Source: Pectobacterium atrosepticum (GTDB taxonomy: Bacteria; Pseudomonadota; Gammaproteobacteria; Enterobacterales; Enterobacteriaceae). From it: 64,000 nt of DNA. Position 1 is the stretch's first letter, and the number at the start of each line of letters is the position of its first letter. The stretch lies in the NCBI GenBank assembly GCA_019056595.1, contig CP036163.1, positions 1,922,001-1,986,000 on the forward strand. Direction: 5' to 3'. The notes beneath the pieces were generated by a model that made no database searches, was not told where the DNA came from, and saw only the letters and a program-made list of their open reading frames with translations. Positions 28,705 through 38,392 of the stretch are shown piece by piece. The position numbers and the translations under genes were made by a program.

Positions 28705-28809
28705 ATGACAAGTTTTTACTCTCTCTCCGCGCTGAAGCGCGTGTTACTGGTTTCGCTGCTGTTGGCACTGCTGTGGCTGATGGTCGGGTGGGCGGTGATG
28801 TTGCCATGA
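28705..28809 (+). CDS. 34-residue hydrophobic membrane peptide at the head of the zinc operon
   Basis: ATG 28705 (an in-frame ATG at 28699 would add two residues) to TGA 28807-28809. The product starts MTSFYSLSALKRVLLVSLLL and continues ALLWLMVGWAVMLP: one transmembrane segment of about 20 residues after a short N-terminus with K-R. Its stop overlaps the ATPase start as ATGA, a coupling geometry that argues for real translation. No recognisable ribosome site except weak GATAA upstream. Possible roles: small accessory subunit or a translational coupler of the importer. Confidence 0.55.
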   Translation: MTSFYSLSALKRVLLVSLLLALLWLMVGWAVMLP

Positions 28810-29516
28810 TTGCCCTACAGGAATTGGCCTTTGGCTACCGTGGTCAACCGCCACTCGCGACGCTCAGCGGCTGTTTTCATCAGGGATCGCTGACGGCGGT
28901 TATTGGTGCGAACGGTACGGGGAAATCTACGCTGCTGAAAACGCTAGCGGGTTTGCTGCCACCGCTTTACGGCACATTCAGCCTCGGTAACGGCGGCAAA
29001 GAGAATGCTATCGGCTATTTACCGCAGCTCTCCGAATTCGATCGGCAGTTTCCGATTAACGTACGCGATCTGGTGCTGATGGGGTCGCTGCCCCATCGCG
29101 GATTGTTACGGAGTATTAACGCCAACTGGCACCGCAAAGCCATTAACGCACTCGACGCCGTCTCAATGGGAGATTTTGCCGACCACCATATTGGCGTCCT
29201 GTCCGGTGGACAACTACAGCGCGTGCTCTTCGCGCGGCTATTACTGACGCAGGCTCCAATCATTCTGCTGGATGAACCCTTTACCGGCGTCGATAGCCAA
29301 ACCACACAGACACTCTTGCAGATTATCGAGCAGCTTCATGCCGAAGGCAGAACCATTCTGGCCGTATTGCACGATATGGAGCTGGTTGGGCAGCACTTTC
29401 CGGCTGTTTTACAACTCACCCCGTACGGCCATCGCTGGGGAGATGCTCAACCCATATTACATAGCCTGCGCAAGGCCGAAAGTGATACGCCAACGCTCAG
29501 GATCGTCACGTCATGA
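28806..29516 (+). CDS. Metal ABC transporter ATP-binding protein (ZnuC-like)
   Basis: A 236-residue ATPase. Walker A GANGTGKSTLLKTLAG (about 31-46), Q-loop YLPQLSEFDRQFPI, signature LSGGQLQRVLFARLL, Walker B IILLDEPFTGVD and switch histidine AVLHDMEL. ATG 28806 overlaps the stop of the small membrane peptide; starts further upstream at 28773 would read into that gene. Belongs with the permease (overlap ATGA at 29513) and the binding protein as a three-component metal importer under a Zur box. Confidence 0.92.
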   Translation: MIALQELAFGYRGQPPLATLSGCFHQGSLTAVIGANGTGKSTLLKTLAGLLPPLYGTFSLGNGGKENAIGYLPQLSEFDRQFPINVRDLVLMGSLPHRGLLRSINANWHRKAINALDAVSMGDFADHHIGVLSGGQLQRVLFARLLLTQAPIILLDEPFTGVDSQTTQTLLQIIEQLHAEGRTILAVLHDMELVGQHFPAVLQLTPYGHRWGDAQPILHSLRKAESDTPTLRIVTS

Positions 29517-30367
29517 TGCTATTTCACCTTATTACTTCTCCTTTTTCAGAATTCGGCTTTATGCGCCGCGCGCTGGTTGGCTGTCTGGTGCTAACGCTGA
29601 GCGCCGCGCCGTTGGGCTGTTTTCTACTGTTACGGCGTATGAGCCTGATTGGCGATGCGCTGTCGCATGCGGTATTACCCGGCGTGGCAATCGGCTATCT
29701 CATCTCGGGGATGTCACTGCTGGCGATGGGAATCGGCGGCTTTATTGCCGGGCTGTCCGTCGCCATGCTCTCCGGCTTCGTCACGCGCCACACGGAATTA
29801 AAAGAGGACGCCAGCTTTGCCGGATTTTACCTCGGCTCGCTAGCGCTTGGCGTCACGCTGGTTTCACTGCGCGGTTCCAACATCGACCTGCTGCATGTGC
29901 TGTTCGGATCGATTCTGGCGGTGGATCGCGCCGCGCTGATCGATATTGCGCTGATCGGATCCGCCTCCTTGCTGGTGTTGGCAGTGATCTATCGGGCGCT
30001 GGTGATTGAATCGTTTGACGTGACCTTCCTGCGCATCAATTCAGGGCGCTATCGGGCGCTGATCCACGGCCTGTTTCTGTCGCTAGTGGTGCTGAATCTG
30101 GTCGCCGGATTTCAGCTGTTAGGCACGCTAATGACGGTCGGCATGATGATGCTGCCTGCCGCCAGCGCCCGATTTTGGACGCAGCGCCTGCCCGTCATGC
30201 TCGGTATTGCGGTGCTGCAAGGAATGGTCGCCAGCCTGATCGGGCTGCTGTGGTCTTACTATGCCGAGCTGCCTGCTGGCCCCGCCATCATCCTGACGAT
30301 GACGCTGTTTTTCTGTTTCTCGGTCTGTGTTGGTCACCACGGTGGGCTGTTACGCCTGCGCCGTTGA
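29513..30367 (+). CDS. Metal ABC transporter permease (ZnuB-like)
   Basis: A 284-residue ABC-3 family permease. About eight hydrophobic segments; the segment LLRRMSLIGDALSHAVLPGVAIGYL (about residues 40-64) is the hallmark of the zinc/manganese permease family. Overlaps the ATPase by 4 bp. The stop is 39 bp before the binding-protein start. Zinc is preferred over manganese because of the Zur box, though sequence alone does not settle it. Confidence 0.92.
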   Translation: MMLFHLITSPFSEFGFMRRALVGCLVLTLSAAPLGCFLLLRRMSLIGDALSHAVLPGVAIGYLISGMSLLAMGIGGFIAGLSVAMLSGFVTRHTELKEDASFAGFYLGSLALGVTLVSLRGSNIDLLHVLFGSILAVDRAALIDIALIGSASLLVLAVIYRALVIESFDVTFLRINSGRYRALIHGLFLSLVVLNLVAGFQLLGTLMTVGMMMLPAASARFWTQRLPVMLGIAVLQGMVASLIGLLWSYYAELPAGPAIILTMTLFFCFSVCVGHHGGLLRLRR

Positions 30368-30406
30368 CTGATTAATCTCGTTATTTGCAACTTTTGTGAG
30401 GGAAGA

Positions 30407-31285
30407 ATGAAACGTTCACTGTTAGCTATCGCGTTATCCGGCCTGCTGCTTAGCCCACTGGCGATGGCAAAGAATCTTGATGTTGTTGCCAGCTTTTCCG
30501 TACTTGGCGATATGGTCAGCCACATCGGTGGCGATCGCGTCACCGTGACCGATCTCGTCAAGCCGAATGGCGATCCGCATGAGTTTGAACCGTCGCCAAA
30601 AGACAGCAAAACGCTGGCTCACGCCGATCTGGTTTTCGTTAACGGGCTGGGTCTGGAAGGGTGGATCGATCGTCTGGTCACCGCCTCCGGCTACCATGGC
30701 GACGTCATCACGGCATCCAACGGCATTGAAACACGCTCGATGGTGGAAGACGGCAAAACCGAAACCGACCCGCATGCCTGGAACAGCATGAGCAACGGTG
30801 TGGTGTACGCGCACAACATCGTCAACGCGCTGGCAAAAGCAGATCCACAGAATGCCGATTACTATCGTCAGCAGGGTGAAGCCTACATCAAGCAGCTACA
30901 AGATCTGGATCGCTACGCGAAGAAAACCTTTGCCGACATTCCACCGGAAAAACGTAAAGTACTCACCAGCCATGATGCATTCGGCTACTTTAGCCAAGCC
31001 TACGATGTGAAGTTCCTGTCGCCTGTGGGCTATTCTACCGAATCCGAAGCCAGCAGCAAAAAAGTGGCCGCGCTGATTAAGCAAATCAAACAAGAGAAGG
31101 TGAAAAGCTACTTCATTGAAAACCAGACCGATGGACGTCTGGTGAAGCAAATCGCCAATGCCAGCGGCGCACAGCCGGGTGGTGAACTGTATCCAGAAGC
31201 CCTAACCGACGCGTCCGGCCCGGCAGCAACCTATACAACCGCGTTTAAACACAACGTCGATACCCTCGCCGCCAGCATGAAGTAA
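30407..31285 (+). CDS. Metal ABC transporter substrate-binding protein (ZnuA-like, cluster A-I)
   Basis: A 292-residue periplasmic metal-binding protein. Signal peptide MKRSLLAIALSGLLLSPLAMA (1-21). Metal ligands appear in order: NGDPHEFEPSP (His about 59), DPHAW (His about 124), a SHDAFGYFSQAY region (His about 190) and the C-terminal DASG (Asp about 265). It lacks the long His-rich loop of E. coli ZnuA, so it resembles the AdcA/PsaA-type or a second Zn uptake system rather than the canonical ZnuA. Last gene of the operon. Confidence 0.9.
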   Translation: MKRSLLAIALSGLLLSPLAMAKNLDVVASFSVLGDMVSHIGGDRVTVTDLVKPNGDPHEFEPSPKDSKTLAHADLVFVNGLGLEGWIDRLVTASGYHGDVITASNGIETRSMVEDGKTETDPHAWNSMSNGVVYAHNIVNALAKADPQNADYYRQQGEAYIKQLQDLDRYAKKTFADIPPEKRKVLTSHDAFGYFSQAYDVKFLSPVGYSTESEASSKKVAALIKQIKQEKVKSYFIENQTDGRLVKQIANASGAQPGGELYPEALTDASGPAATYTTAFKHNVDTLAASMK

Positions 31286-31319
31286 GTGTATTACCTTTAG
31301 CCAGCGCTCGGGGATGTAG

Positions 31320-31345
31320 GAAAGAAAATGCCACGGATGGCATCC
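31320..31345 (-). terminator. Possible terminator of the DeoR-family gene
   Basis: On the minus strand ATGCCA-TCCG-TGGCAT is followed by TTTCTTT. It is a short 6-bp stem just after the stop of the regulator gene and could also end the zinc operon from the other side. Confidence 0.55.
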
Positions 31346-31349
31346 TCGC

Positions 31350-32165
31350 TTACACCAGCGTCAGATTGAACGCTTTGCCTTTCAGTTGCTCCTGCACCTC
31401 GGGCGCTAACGCGCTGTCGGTAACGATATCCGTCAGATCCGATAAAGGCGTGACGCAGAACAGGGAATACGCGCCATATTTACTGCTGTCAGCCAGCAAT
31501 ATTCGACGGCTGGCATTCGCGCCGAGATCTTGCTTCACGCCCGCTTTCTCTTCCGTCGGCGTGGTGACACCTTTGTCCAGACTCCACGAGTTGCAGCTGA
31601 TAAATGCAATGTCCGGGTAAATGCTGCGTAGCAGACGACGGCCATGTTCACCAATACAGGACTGGCTGCTGTCATCAATACGCCCGCCGATGATCGTCAC
31701 TTCGATCTGCTTAAACTCAGACAAAAACAGCGCAATTTGCAAATCGGCGGTAATCACGCGCAGCGGCAGGTGCGTCAGGTTCCGCGCCAGCTCCAGCATG
31801 GTCGTTCCCGCATCCAGCACCACCGCGCTGCCCGGCTTAACCAACGTCGCTGCATAGCGCGCTATCGCCTGTTTTTCCTGAAGGCTACGATGTAATTTCT
31901 CATTCGTGGTCGGCTGGGAAGGAATAAAACGATTGAGCGTCACGCCACCGTGACTGCGGCTAATCACACCCTGCTCGTCCAGCTTGATCAAGTCACGACG
32001 GATCGTCGCCGGGGAAGCGTCGATCACGGACACCAGTTCATCGACCGTCACCAGATTATGGCTTTTTAGATAATCCATAATCTGATCAAGACGGCTCTGC
32101 CCTCTTACTTTATCCCCGCTCATGCGGAAAGCATCGGTTAATGTAGGATCCACGGCGATATCCAT
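31350..32165 (-). CDS. DeoR/GlpR family transcriptional regulator
   Basis: A 271-residue regulator (257 if ATG 32123 is used). The DeoR-type winged helix is [51 protein letters not shown], followed by a phosphosugar-isomerase-like ligand domain ([37 protein letters not shown]). No strong ribosome site marks either start. It is encoded beyond pdxA2 and dtnK on the same strand and most likely controls the divergent acid-sugar genes via sites near 34643-34675. Effector probably a phosphorylated sugar acid. Confidence 0.9.
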   Translation of the reverse strand: MDIAVDPTLTDAFRMSGDKVRGQSRLDQIMDYLKSHNLVTVDELVSVIDASPATIRRDLIKLDEQGVISRSHGGVTLNRFIPSQPTTNEKLHRSLQEKQAIARYAATLVKPGSAVVLDAGTTMLELARNLTHLPLRVITADLQIALFLSEFKQIEVTIIGGRIDDSSQSCIGEHGRRLLRSIYPDIAFISCNSWSLDKGVTTPTEEKAGVKQDLGANASRRILLADSSKYGAYSLFCVTPLSDLTDIVTDSALAPEVQEQLKGKAFNLTLV

Positions 32166-32193
32166 CTTGCTGTTGTTAGCGATATATTCTTGG

Positions 32194-32244
32194 TTGCAGG
32201 ATACCAGAAACCTTCCCAATCGCGGGAAGGAAGATATCCTGCAA
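32194..32244. other. Nested stem-loop between pdxA2 and the DeoR gene
   Basis: Outer arms TTGCAGGATA/TATCCTGCAA (10 bp, perfect) enclose inner arms CCTTCCC/GGGAAGG (7 bp, perfect) with loop AATCGC. It lies just upstream of the regulator start on the minus strand. No T-run, so not a standard terminator. It could be an RNA structure or a binding site. Confidence 0.55.
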
Positions 32245-32309
32245 TGCGCACTGTATCGCGTTTTATTCGCTTACAAAACCGCGCTAACAGCGCCGGTCGT
32301 CACCGCAAA

Positions 32310-33290
32310 TCAGGCCAGTTGCATCGCGAGCTGAATAGAGATCGCCATGCTTTCAGGCTTCGCTTTACCCGTCCAGGCAATGTCAAACGCCGTACCGTGG
32401 TCAGCCGACGTGCGGATAAACGGCAACCCAGCAGTAATATTCACGCCATCATAAAAGCCTAGTAGCTTGAGCGGGATGTGCCCCTGATCGTGATACATCG
32501 CCACCACCATATCGTACTGGCCTTCATACGCCTGCAAATAGACGGTATCCGGCGGGCACGGGCCATAAACATCAATGCCTTTGGCTTTCATCGCTTCAAC
32601 CGACGGCGACACGATCTTGATCTCTTCGTCACCAAATAGGCCATTCTCACCCGCATGCGGGTTAACTCCGGCAACGGCGATACGCGGATGGGTAAAACCG
32701 ACGCGTTTGAGGAAGACATCTGCCATGTCGATCACCGTTTCCACGCGATCGCGGTTCAGCGTATCCAGGAATTTACGCAGCGCGATGTGCGTTGAAACAT
32801 GGATAACCTTCAACTTATCGGTATACAGCACCATCGCATAGTCACGGCTGTTGGTCAGCTTCGCCAGCAGTTCGGTGTGGCCCGGATAAAGATGGCCCGC
32901 CGAGTGCAGCGCTTCTTTATTCAGCGGTGCGGTCGCAATCGCGTGGACTTCACCCGCCATCGCCAGCGCGGTCGCTTTCTTGATGCAGCGGTAAGCCAAA
33001 TCGCCCGCCTGTGCCTGAACGATACCCGGCTTTAGCGCCTGCGGATCTTCCAACGGTTCATCAATGATGTTGATGACGCCCGGCGCAAATACCGCGTCAG
33101 CCGGTTTATCAATGATTTTCAGCTCGACTGTTGGCACCACGTTCAGCGCCAGAATGCGTCGCATCGTCTGTACGCAGCCCACCACCACAGCGGATGCGCC
33201 GGAAAGCTCGCCTTCGGCCAGAGATTTGATAATAATTTCCGGTCCAATCCCTGCCGGATCCCCCATCGTTACCGCAATAATTTTACTCAC
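32310..33290 (-). CDS. pdxA2: PdxA2-like 4-phospho-D-threonate/erythronate dehydrogenase
   Basis: A 326-residue PdxA-family NAD-dependent dehydrogenase. Visible: [18 protein letters not shown] at the N-terminus, metal ligand histidines in GHTELLA (about residue 136), NPHAGE and [15 protein letters not shown] 33290 with GAGGAGAAG before it overlaps the dtnK stop by 8 bp. In the established D-threonate/D-erythronate route (DUF1537 kinases with PdxA2), this enzyme oxidises and decarboxylates the 4-phospho acid to dihydroxyacetone phosphate. Called PdxA2 rather than the B6 enzyme PdxA because of its partner. Confidence 0.88.
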   Translation of the reverse strand: MSKIIAVTMGDPAGIGPEIIIKSLAEGELSGASAVVVGCVQTMRRILALNVVPTVELKIIDKPADAVFAPGVINIIDEPLEDPQALKPGIVQAQAGDLAYRCIKKATALAMAGEVHAIATAPLNKEALHSAGHLYPGHTELLAKLTNSRDYAMVLYTDKLKVIHVSTHIALRKFLDTLNRDRVETVIDMADVFLKRVGFTHPRIAVAGVNPHAGENGLFGDEEIKIVSPSVEAMKAKGIDVYGPCPPDTVYLQAYEGQYDMVVAMYHDQGHIPLKLLGFYDGVNITAGLPFIRTSADHGTAFDIAWTGKAKPESMAISIQLAMQLA

Positions 33291-34611
33291 TGACCTTCTC
33301 CTCAATAAAACGTAAAACATCGAGCAAAGTAGTTTCGTTACCAAAACCCCCCGCTTTAGTCATCACAGGGGTCATGCCGACAATGCTGTTCAGCAGGTAT
33401 CCCCAAGGCACGCAGGATGCGATTTGCCCCTTAATCTGAAAACCGGTAGCGCCCAGTGCGGTTGCCACGGCAATCGCAATATCACCACCCGATAAATACA
33501 ATCCCCCCGGTAAGCGTCGGCGAGTGCCGTCCGCCGCTAGGCTATCTAGTGCCTGAACAATGTTGCGCGTAAGTTCCCCCAGATAGTGGCTGATCGTTTC
33601 GCCAAGCTGCTGGCGGCTAAGCCCAAGCTCCCGACAGCGCGCGTCGATCTCGAAGCGCTGATTCTCGTTGTGACAGGTTCGAATAATGCAATGGTGGCCG
33701 TTCGTCAGCGCCTTCAGCGCATCCTCACACTGGGACGCCATGACGGTGGATGAGTCGGGTGAAAAGAGCGCATTGATGTCGATCTCAACCAGCGTGACAT
33801 CACTGCGCAATCTGGCGGCTGCAATCTGTTTTTGAGCAATATCGCTCATTGACCCGACGACAGCCAGCAGCGGCTTTTCAGTTTTGCGCGTAAAATCCTG
33901 CGCAGTCGCCAGCGCGTCGCTCAGGCCTGCCGAGCCGACCAGTAAGGGGCGAAACGGCAATGCTCTGGCGGCGTTAACGATGTGTGTCAGATCGTCCTGC
34001 ACGTCGGTATCGAGAATAATCAGGCGTGTACCCTCGTCCGCCAACTGCTGCAAACGGTGGGCTAAATTGGCCTGACGCACCTCATCAAGATGTATCTCTG
34101 CTACTGATAAAGCAGTTTGTTCCGCCAGACGGGCGGCGATAGAAGCCGAGGTCACTGGCGTTTTTGGATCGCTGGCAAATTCCGTGTCGGTAAGCAGACG
34201 ACCATTAACCCAGACTTCACCTTGTCGGGTAACGCGCCCCAGCGTCGGCGACGCCGCAGCAATCAGCGCAACAGGTACATCAGCCGCAGACAGCGCAGCG
34301 GCCACTTCCGCCCCCAAATTCCCACGCAGCGTCGAGTCAATTTTCTTAATAATCCAGCCTTTCCCGCCCACAGCCTGCCAGGCGGCTACCGCTTCGGCAG
34401 TACGTTGAGACGCCACGTCGTCACGCGCCGCACGGCTATCGGTGTTGATGACCACCGCATCGCCCAGTAAATCCGCATGCAGTGTATTAACGTCAAATAC
34501 GACGCTAACCCGAGCCCCCTGCTGCGCCAGACCGACGCCCGCATCATTGGCACCCGTAAAGTCATCAGCAACAACTAATACCTGTCCTGCTGATTGCTGC
34601 ACGTTTGGCAT
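33283..34611 (-). CDS. dtnK: DUF1537 four-carbon acid sugar kinase (DtnK-like)
   Basis: A 442-residue kinase of the four-carbon acid sugar group, ATP-dependent, forming 4-phospho-D-threonate or related products. The N-terminal domain begins [26 protein letters not shown] (residues 10-35, DDFTGA motif), and the C-terminal nucleotide-binding domain has [16 protein letters not shown] and a Gly-rich end. Located next to pdxA2 with which it forms the known two-step module. The exact acid (threonate or erythronate, D- or L-) is not read from sequence. Confidence 0.88.
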   Translation of the reverse strand: MPNVQQSAGQVLVVADDFTGANDAGVGLAQQGARVSVVFDVNTLHADLLGDAVVINTDSRAARDDVASQRTAEAVAAWQAVGGKGWIIKKIDSTLRGNLGAEVAAALSAADVPVALIAAASPTLGRVTRQGEVWVNGRLLTDTEFASDPKTPVTSASIAARLAEQTALSVAEIHLDEVRQANLAHRLQQLADEGTRLIILDTDVQDDLTHIVNAARALPFRPLLVGSAGLSDALATAQDFTRKTEKPLLAVVGSMSDIAQKQIAAARLRSDVTLVEIDINALFSPDSSTVMASQCEDALKALTNGHHCIIRTCHNENQRFEIDARCRELGLSRQQLGETISHYLGELTRNIVQALDSLAADGTRRRLPGGLYLSGGDIAIAVATALGATGFQIKGQIASCVPWGYLLNSIVGMTPVMTKAGGFGNETTLLDVLRFIEEKVSE

Positions 34612-34642
34612 ACCTCATCCTCGGTTCATGATTACCTGACAA

Positions 34643-34675
34643 TGATTATATTGAATCACATTTGATTATATGTGA
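34643..34675. promoter_or_regulatory. Candidate operator cluster in the divergent dtnK/dehydrogenase gap
   Basis: Direct repeats TGATTATAT at 34643 and 34663 are exactly 20 bp apart, two helical turns. They overlap the inverted repeat TCACAT-N8-ATGTGA at 34656-34675. Suits binding by the DeoR-family regulator; also loosely CRP-like. The rest of the 235-bp gap is plain AT-rich sequence. Confidence 0.5.
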
Positions 34676-34846
34676 GCAATATCAAATTATTTAAAAGGAA
34701 TTTCACCTATAAATTATCACCACGATGTGGCAAATGGCGTTTAGCAGTGACTAAGAACACTCCATTTGACTGAAAGTAATCACCATCGCAACCATTATCA
34801 TCACGATAACGCTCTGGCGAAGAAGAGAAAAGGCAAGGTAATAAGC

Positions 34847-35983
34847 ATGAATATCAATAGCACTATCCTCAGCGGTTACCGGGTACTTCAGGACATTAGT
34901 CACCTGTTGGCAGGGAAACAGCACGTTTTATTTGTCACCGACAAAAACATCGTCGGGCTGCCTGACGTTCAGGCGCTGATCGCACAAGTTAAGCAAGCCG
35001 TTCCGCAGGTTCTGTTGGTTGATAATGTGCCTGCCGAGCCAAGCCAGCACGACGTTGCCCACATACTGAGTCAGCTCACACAAACCCAGACCGATCTAGT
35101 CATTGGCGTAGGCGGCGGCAGCGTACTGGATGTCGCCAAACTGCTTTCCGTGCTGTGCGCAGGCGATGAAACCGTCACGCTGGATAGCCTGCTGACAGGA
35201 GAAAAGCCAACTCGCCGCACGACATCCCTGCTCATCCCGACCACCGCAGGAACTGGTTCAGAAGCCACGCCGAATGCCATTCTGGCGATCCCGGAAAAAG
35301 AGACCAAGGTCGGCATTATTACGCCCGTGATGCTGCCGGACTATGTTGCACTGGTGCCGGAGCTGACCATCAGCATGCCGCCACATATTGCCGCCTCAAC
35401 CGGTATCGACGCACTCTGCCACCTGATCGAGTGTTTCACCTCGACGATTGCCAACCCGGTCAGCGACAACTACGCGCTGATTGGCCTGAAGAAGCTGTTT
35501 GCCAACCTTGAAACGTCTGTGCGCGAACCGAGCAATCTGGAAGCCAAGCTGAATATGTTGTGGGCGTCCTATTACGGTGGTGCCGCCATTGCCCACTCCG
35601 GTACGCATCTGGTTCACGCCATGTCTTACCCGCTAGGCGGTAAGTACCACATCCCACACGGCGTCGCGAACGCCATCCTGCTCGCCCCTTGCATGCGCTT
35701 CGTGCAGGACGCTGCACAGGACAAATTCGCTCAGGCGTATGACCTGCTGCCGGATGCCGATCTAACGCTCGGTACCGCGGAAAAAGCGCAGGCGCTGGTG
35801 ACCTATTTCAGTGAGTTGGTCAAACGACTCAATCTGCCCAACACCTTACAGCAGCTTGGCGTGGAAAAAGATCACCTGCCCTATCTGGTCGATGCCGCGT
35901 TACAGGTTCAGCGTCTGATGAAAAACGTACCGACACAAGTCAGTGCCGACGATGTCCGTGAGGTGTACCTGACCCTGTTTTAA
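34847..35983 (+). CDS. Iron-containing alcohol dehydrogenase family protein
   Basis: A 378-residue group III dehydrogenase. The NAD(P) motif is GVGGGSVLDVAKLLS (about 95), followed by TTAGTGSEATPNAI, and the metal ligands appear in IDALCHLIECF and GTHLVHAMSYPLGGKYHIPHGVANA (His set). ATG 34847 follows AAGGTAA; the N-terminal extension in frame upstream is a His-rich non-family segment and is rejected. First gene of the plus-strand acid-sugar operon; would interconvert a ketone or aldehyde intermediate with an alcohol. Exact substrate unknown. Confidence 0.9.
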   Translation: MNINSTILSGYRVLQDISHLLAGKQHVLFVTDKNIVGLPDVQALIAQVKQAVPQVLLVDNVPAEPSQHDVAHILSQLTQTQTDLVIGVGGGSVLDVAKLLSVLCAGDETVTLDSLLTGEKPTRRTTSLLIPTTAGTGSEATPNAILAIPEKETKVGIITPVMLPDYVALVPELTISMPPHIAASTGIDALCHLIECFTSTIANPVSDNYALIGLKKLFANLETSVREPSNLEAKLNMLWASYYGGAAIAHSGTHLVHAMSYPLGGKYHIPHGVANAILLAPCMRFVQDAAQDKFAQAYDLLPDADLTLGTAEKAQALVTYFSELVKRLNLPNTLQQLGVEKDHLPYLVDAALQVQRLMKNVPTQVSADDVREVYLTLF

Positions 35984-36050
35984 TAGCGCGGTTTTGAATA
36001 GAACGATTTTAAGTTTCCACCTTTTTGATTACGTGTAACGAGGAAGAATA

Positions 36051-36935
36051 ATGAGTAAGAACATTACCGGCGTCCTGACCGCCATCGTCACGCCGTTTGA
36101 TAACCAGGGCGAATTTAACCCCGCTGCCATGCGTCTTCAGGTTCAACGCCAGATGCGCTATGGCAACGGTATTTTCTGTAACGGCACCAACGGTGAGTTT
36201 TTCGTTCTGCACACCGATGAGAAAGTCGCCGTCACGGAAACCTGCGTTGATGAAGTTGCCGGAAAAGTGCCGGTTGTCGGCCACATCGGTGAAATCTCCA
36301 CGCGGGAAACCATCAAGCTCGGCAAGCGCATCGCCGAGCTGGGTGTCGATGCCGTTTCTGTCATCACCCCGTATTTCATTCCACTAAAACAGGAAGAGCT
36401 GATCGCCCACTACACCGCCGTCGCCGATGCGCTGACCGTGCCGGTGTTTCTCTACAACATTCCTGCACGCACGGGAAATACGCTGGCACCGGAAACCGTC
36501 CGCACGCTGGCGGATCACCCGAACATCATCGGCATCAAAGACAGCGCAGGCAGCTATGAAAGCCTGAGCGGTTATGTGCAAGCGGTGAAAGGTGTGCAGG
36601 GCTTTAACGTACTGAATGGCCCAGACTCGCTCATTCACCAGGGCTTTGTTGACGGCTGCTCCGCCTGTATCTCCGGGCTGGCTAACGTGGCACCGGAAGC
36701 GATCAGCCAGATTTGGCACCGTTTCCATGCCGGTGACATTGAAGGCTCCCGTCAGGCACAAGAACAGGTTGCCGAATTGCGTAAGACACTGTACGCCATC
36801 GCGTTCTCACCGGCTGTGGTGAAGAAAGCGCTGGCAATCATGGGTGAAGATGTCGGCGTTAGCCGCTATCCGATCCAGTTTTCCGCACAGGATGAAGACA
36901 ACATCCGCAACATACTTAGTCAATTCTCGCAGTAA
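36051..36935 (+). CDS. DapA-family (N-acetylneuraminate lyase superfamily) aldolase
   Basis: A 294-residue class I aldolase. Schiff-base Lys in NIIGIKDSAGS (about residue 162), catalytic Tyr in VFLYNIPARTGN (about residue 136), and the GTNGEFF loop (43-49) are visible. Resembles E. coli YagE/YjhH (2-keto-3-deoxy-acid aldolases) and sialic acid lyase more than DapA itself. Strong GAGGAAG ribosome site. Likely cleaves a 2-keto-3-deoxy acid produced by neighbouring enzymes, giving pyruvate plus an aldehyde for the dehydrogenase (inference). Confidence 0.88.
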   Translation: MSKNITGVLTAIVTPFDNQGEFNPAAMRLQVQRQMRYGNGIFCNGTNGEFFVLHTDEKVAVTETCVDEVAGKVPVVGHIGEISTRETIKLGKRIAELGVDAVSVITPYFIPLKQEELIAHYTAVADALTVPVFLYNIPARTGNTLAPETVRTLADHPNIIGIKDSAGSYESLSGYVQAVKGVQGFNVLNGPDSLIHQGFVDGCSACISGLANVAPEAISQIWHRFHAGDIEGSRQAQEQVAELRKTLYAIAFSPAVVKKALAIMGEDVGVSRYPIQFSAQDEDNIRNILSQFSQ

Positions 36936-36973
36936 CAGAGAAATTTCAATTTCCACTTATAGGCCGAGAAGAT

Positions 36974-38389
36974 ATGAACCATTTTGATTTTACCGACACC
37001 CTCATAATCATTGGGATGATTGTATTTTATATCGCATTCACCTCATGGTTGACGCTCAAATTACGCAGTAAATCCAGCGCCGAGTTCATGGAAGGATCGC
37101 GTGCGCTACCGGCGTTTATCGTCGGTGTTCTGCTGATGACCGAGTTCATCGGTGCCAAATCCACAGTAGGTACGGCGCAGTCCGCCTTCGAAAACGGTAT
37201 CGCCGCGTCCTGGTCAGTGATTGGCGCGGCCATCGGCTTCCTTCTGTTTGGGATGATTCTGGTCAAAAAGATCTACAACACGGGTAAAGTCACCATTTCC
37301 GGCGCAATTGCCGAGAAATACGGGACATCGACCAAGAACATCATTTCAATCATCATGATCTATGCTTTGTTGCTGGTGAACGTGGGCAACTACGTCAGCG
37401 GCGCAGCAGCCATCTCAACCGTGCTAAAAATTTCCCTGCCCGTGGCAGCCCTGATCACCGCCATCGTCAGTACTTTCTACTTTTACTTTGGCGGCTTAAA
37501 AGGTGTTGCTTATGTAACGTTGATTCACAGCGCCTTGAAATACGTCGGTGTGATGATCATTTTGTTCGTGGCGCTGAAAATGACCGGTGGCATTACACCG
37601 ATGATTGAGAAAATGCCGGATTACTACTGGTCATGGGACGGTAAATTGGGTGCCAGCACTATCTTCGCCTGGCTGATTGGCACCATTGGATCTATCTTCT
37701 GTACACAATTCGTCATTCAAGCCATCTCAGCTACCAAGGATGCAACTTCTGCAAAACGCGCCACTTGGGTCGCCTTCTTCTTCTGTATGCCGATCGCGAT
37801 TGCTATCGCCGTCATCGGCGTCGCAGCGAAGTTTGTTCACCCTGAAATCAACAGCCTGTATGCAATGCCAATCTTCCTGCAAGATATGAACCCGTGGTTA
37901 GCTGGGCTGGTGACAACCTCATTGGTCGCATCGATTTTCATCAGCGTAAGTACCGTAGCACTGGCAATCGCCTCACTGATCGTGAAGGATTTTTACGTCC
38001 CGTACTATAATCCGACACCGGAAAAAGAGATGAAAATGACGCGTGTATTCTCGCTCATTATCGGATTCGCGCCGTTAATTTTCGTCCTGCTGGTGCCTGA
38101 AGTTCTGAAGCTATCGTTCTTTACCCGTGCCATTCGCTTGTCGATTTCCGTCGTTGCAATGATTGCGTTCTACCTGCCGTTCTTCAGCAGCACTCGCGGG
38201 GCGAACGCCAGCCTGATCTCAGCCTGTGTGGTCACCTCCGTTTGGTATATTCTCGGCAACCCATACGGCATCGATAACATGTATGTCGCGCTGGTTACCC
38301 CAGCTATTGTCATACTGATCGATCGCATGATTCCGAACAAAGCGAAAAAAATCAAAATTTCTCAAACTGAAAATAAATCAGGAGCTTGA
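36974..38389 (+). CDS. Sodium:solute symporter family (SSS) transporter
   Basis: A 471-residue inner-membrane protein with about 13 hydrophobic segments. SSS marks: MTEFIGAKSTVGTAQSAFENG (about residues 55-75, unwound TM region) and FCTQFVIQAISATKD. It would import the organic acid or sugar acid used by the cluster, driven by Na+. Lies 38 bp after the aldolase gene and 3 bp before the next gene. Confidence 0.9.
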   Translation: MNHFDFTDTLIIIGMIVFYIAFTSWLTLKLRSKSSAEFMEGSRALPAFIVGVLLMTEFIGAKSTVGTAQSAFENGIAASWSVIGAAIGFLLFGMILVKKIYNTGKVTISGAIAEKYGTSTKNIISIIMIYALLLVNVGNYVSGAAAISTVLKISLPVAALITAIVSTFYFYFGGLKGVAYVTLIHSALKYVGVMIILFVALKMTGGITPMIEKMPDYYWSWDGKLGASTIFAWLIGTIGSIFCTQFVIQAISATKDATSAKRATWVAFFFCMPIAIAIAVIGVAAKFVHPEINSLYAMPIFLQDMNPWLAGLVTTSLVASIFISVSTVALAIASLIVKDFYVPYYNPTPEKEMKMTRVFSLIIGFAPLIFVLLVPEVLKLSFFTRAIRLSISVVAMIAFYLPFFSSTRGANASLISACVVTSVWYILGNPYGIDNMYVALVTPAIVILIDRMIPNKAKKIKISQTENKSGA

Positions 38390-38392
38390 GTA

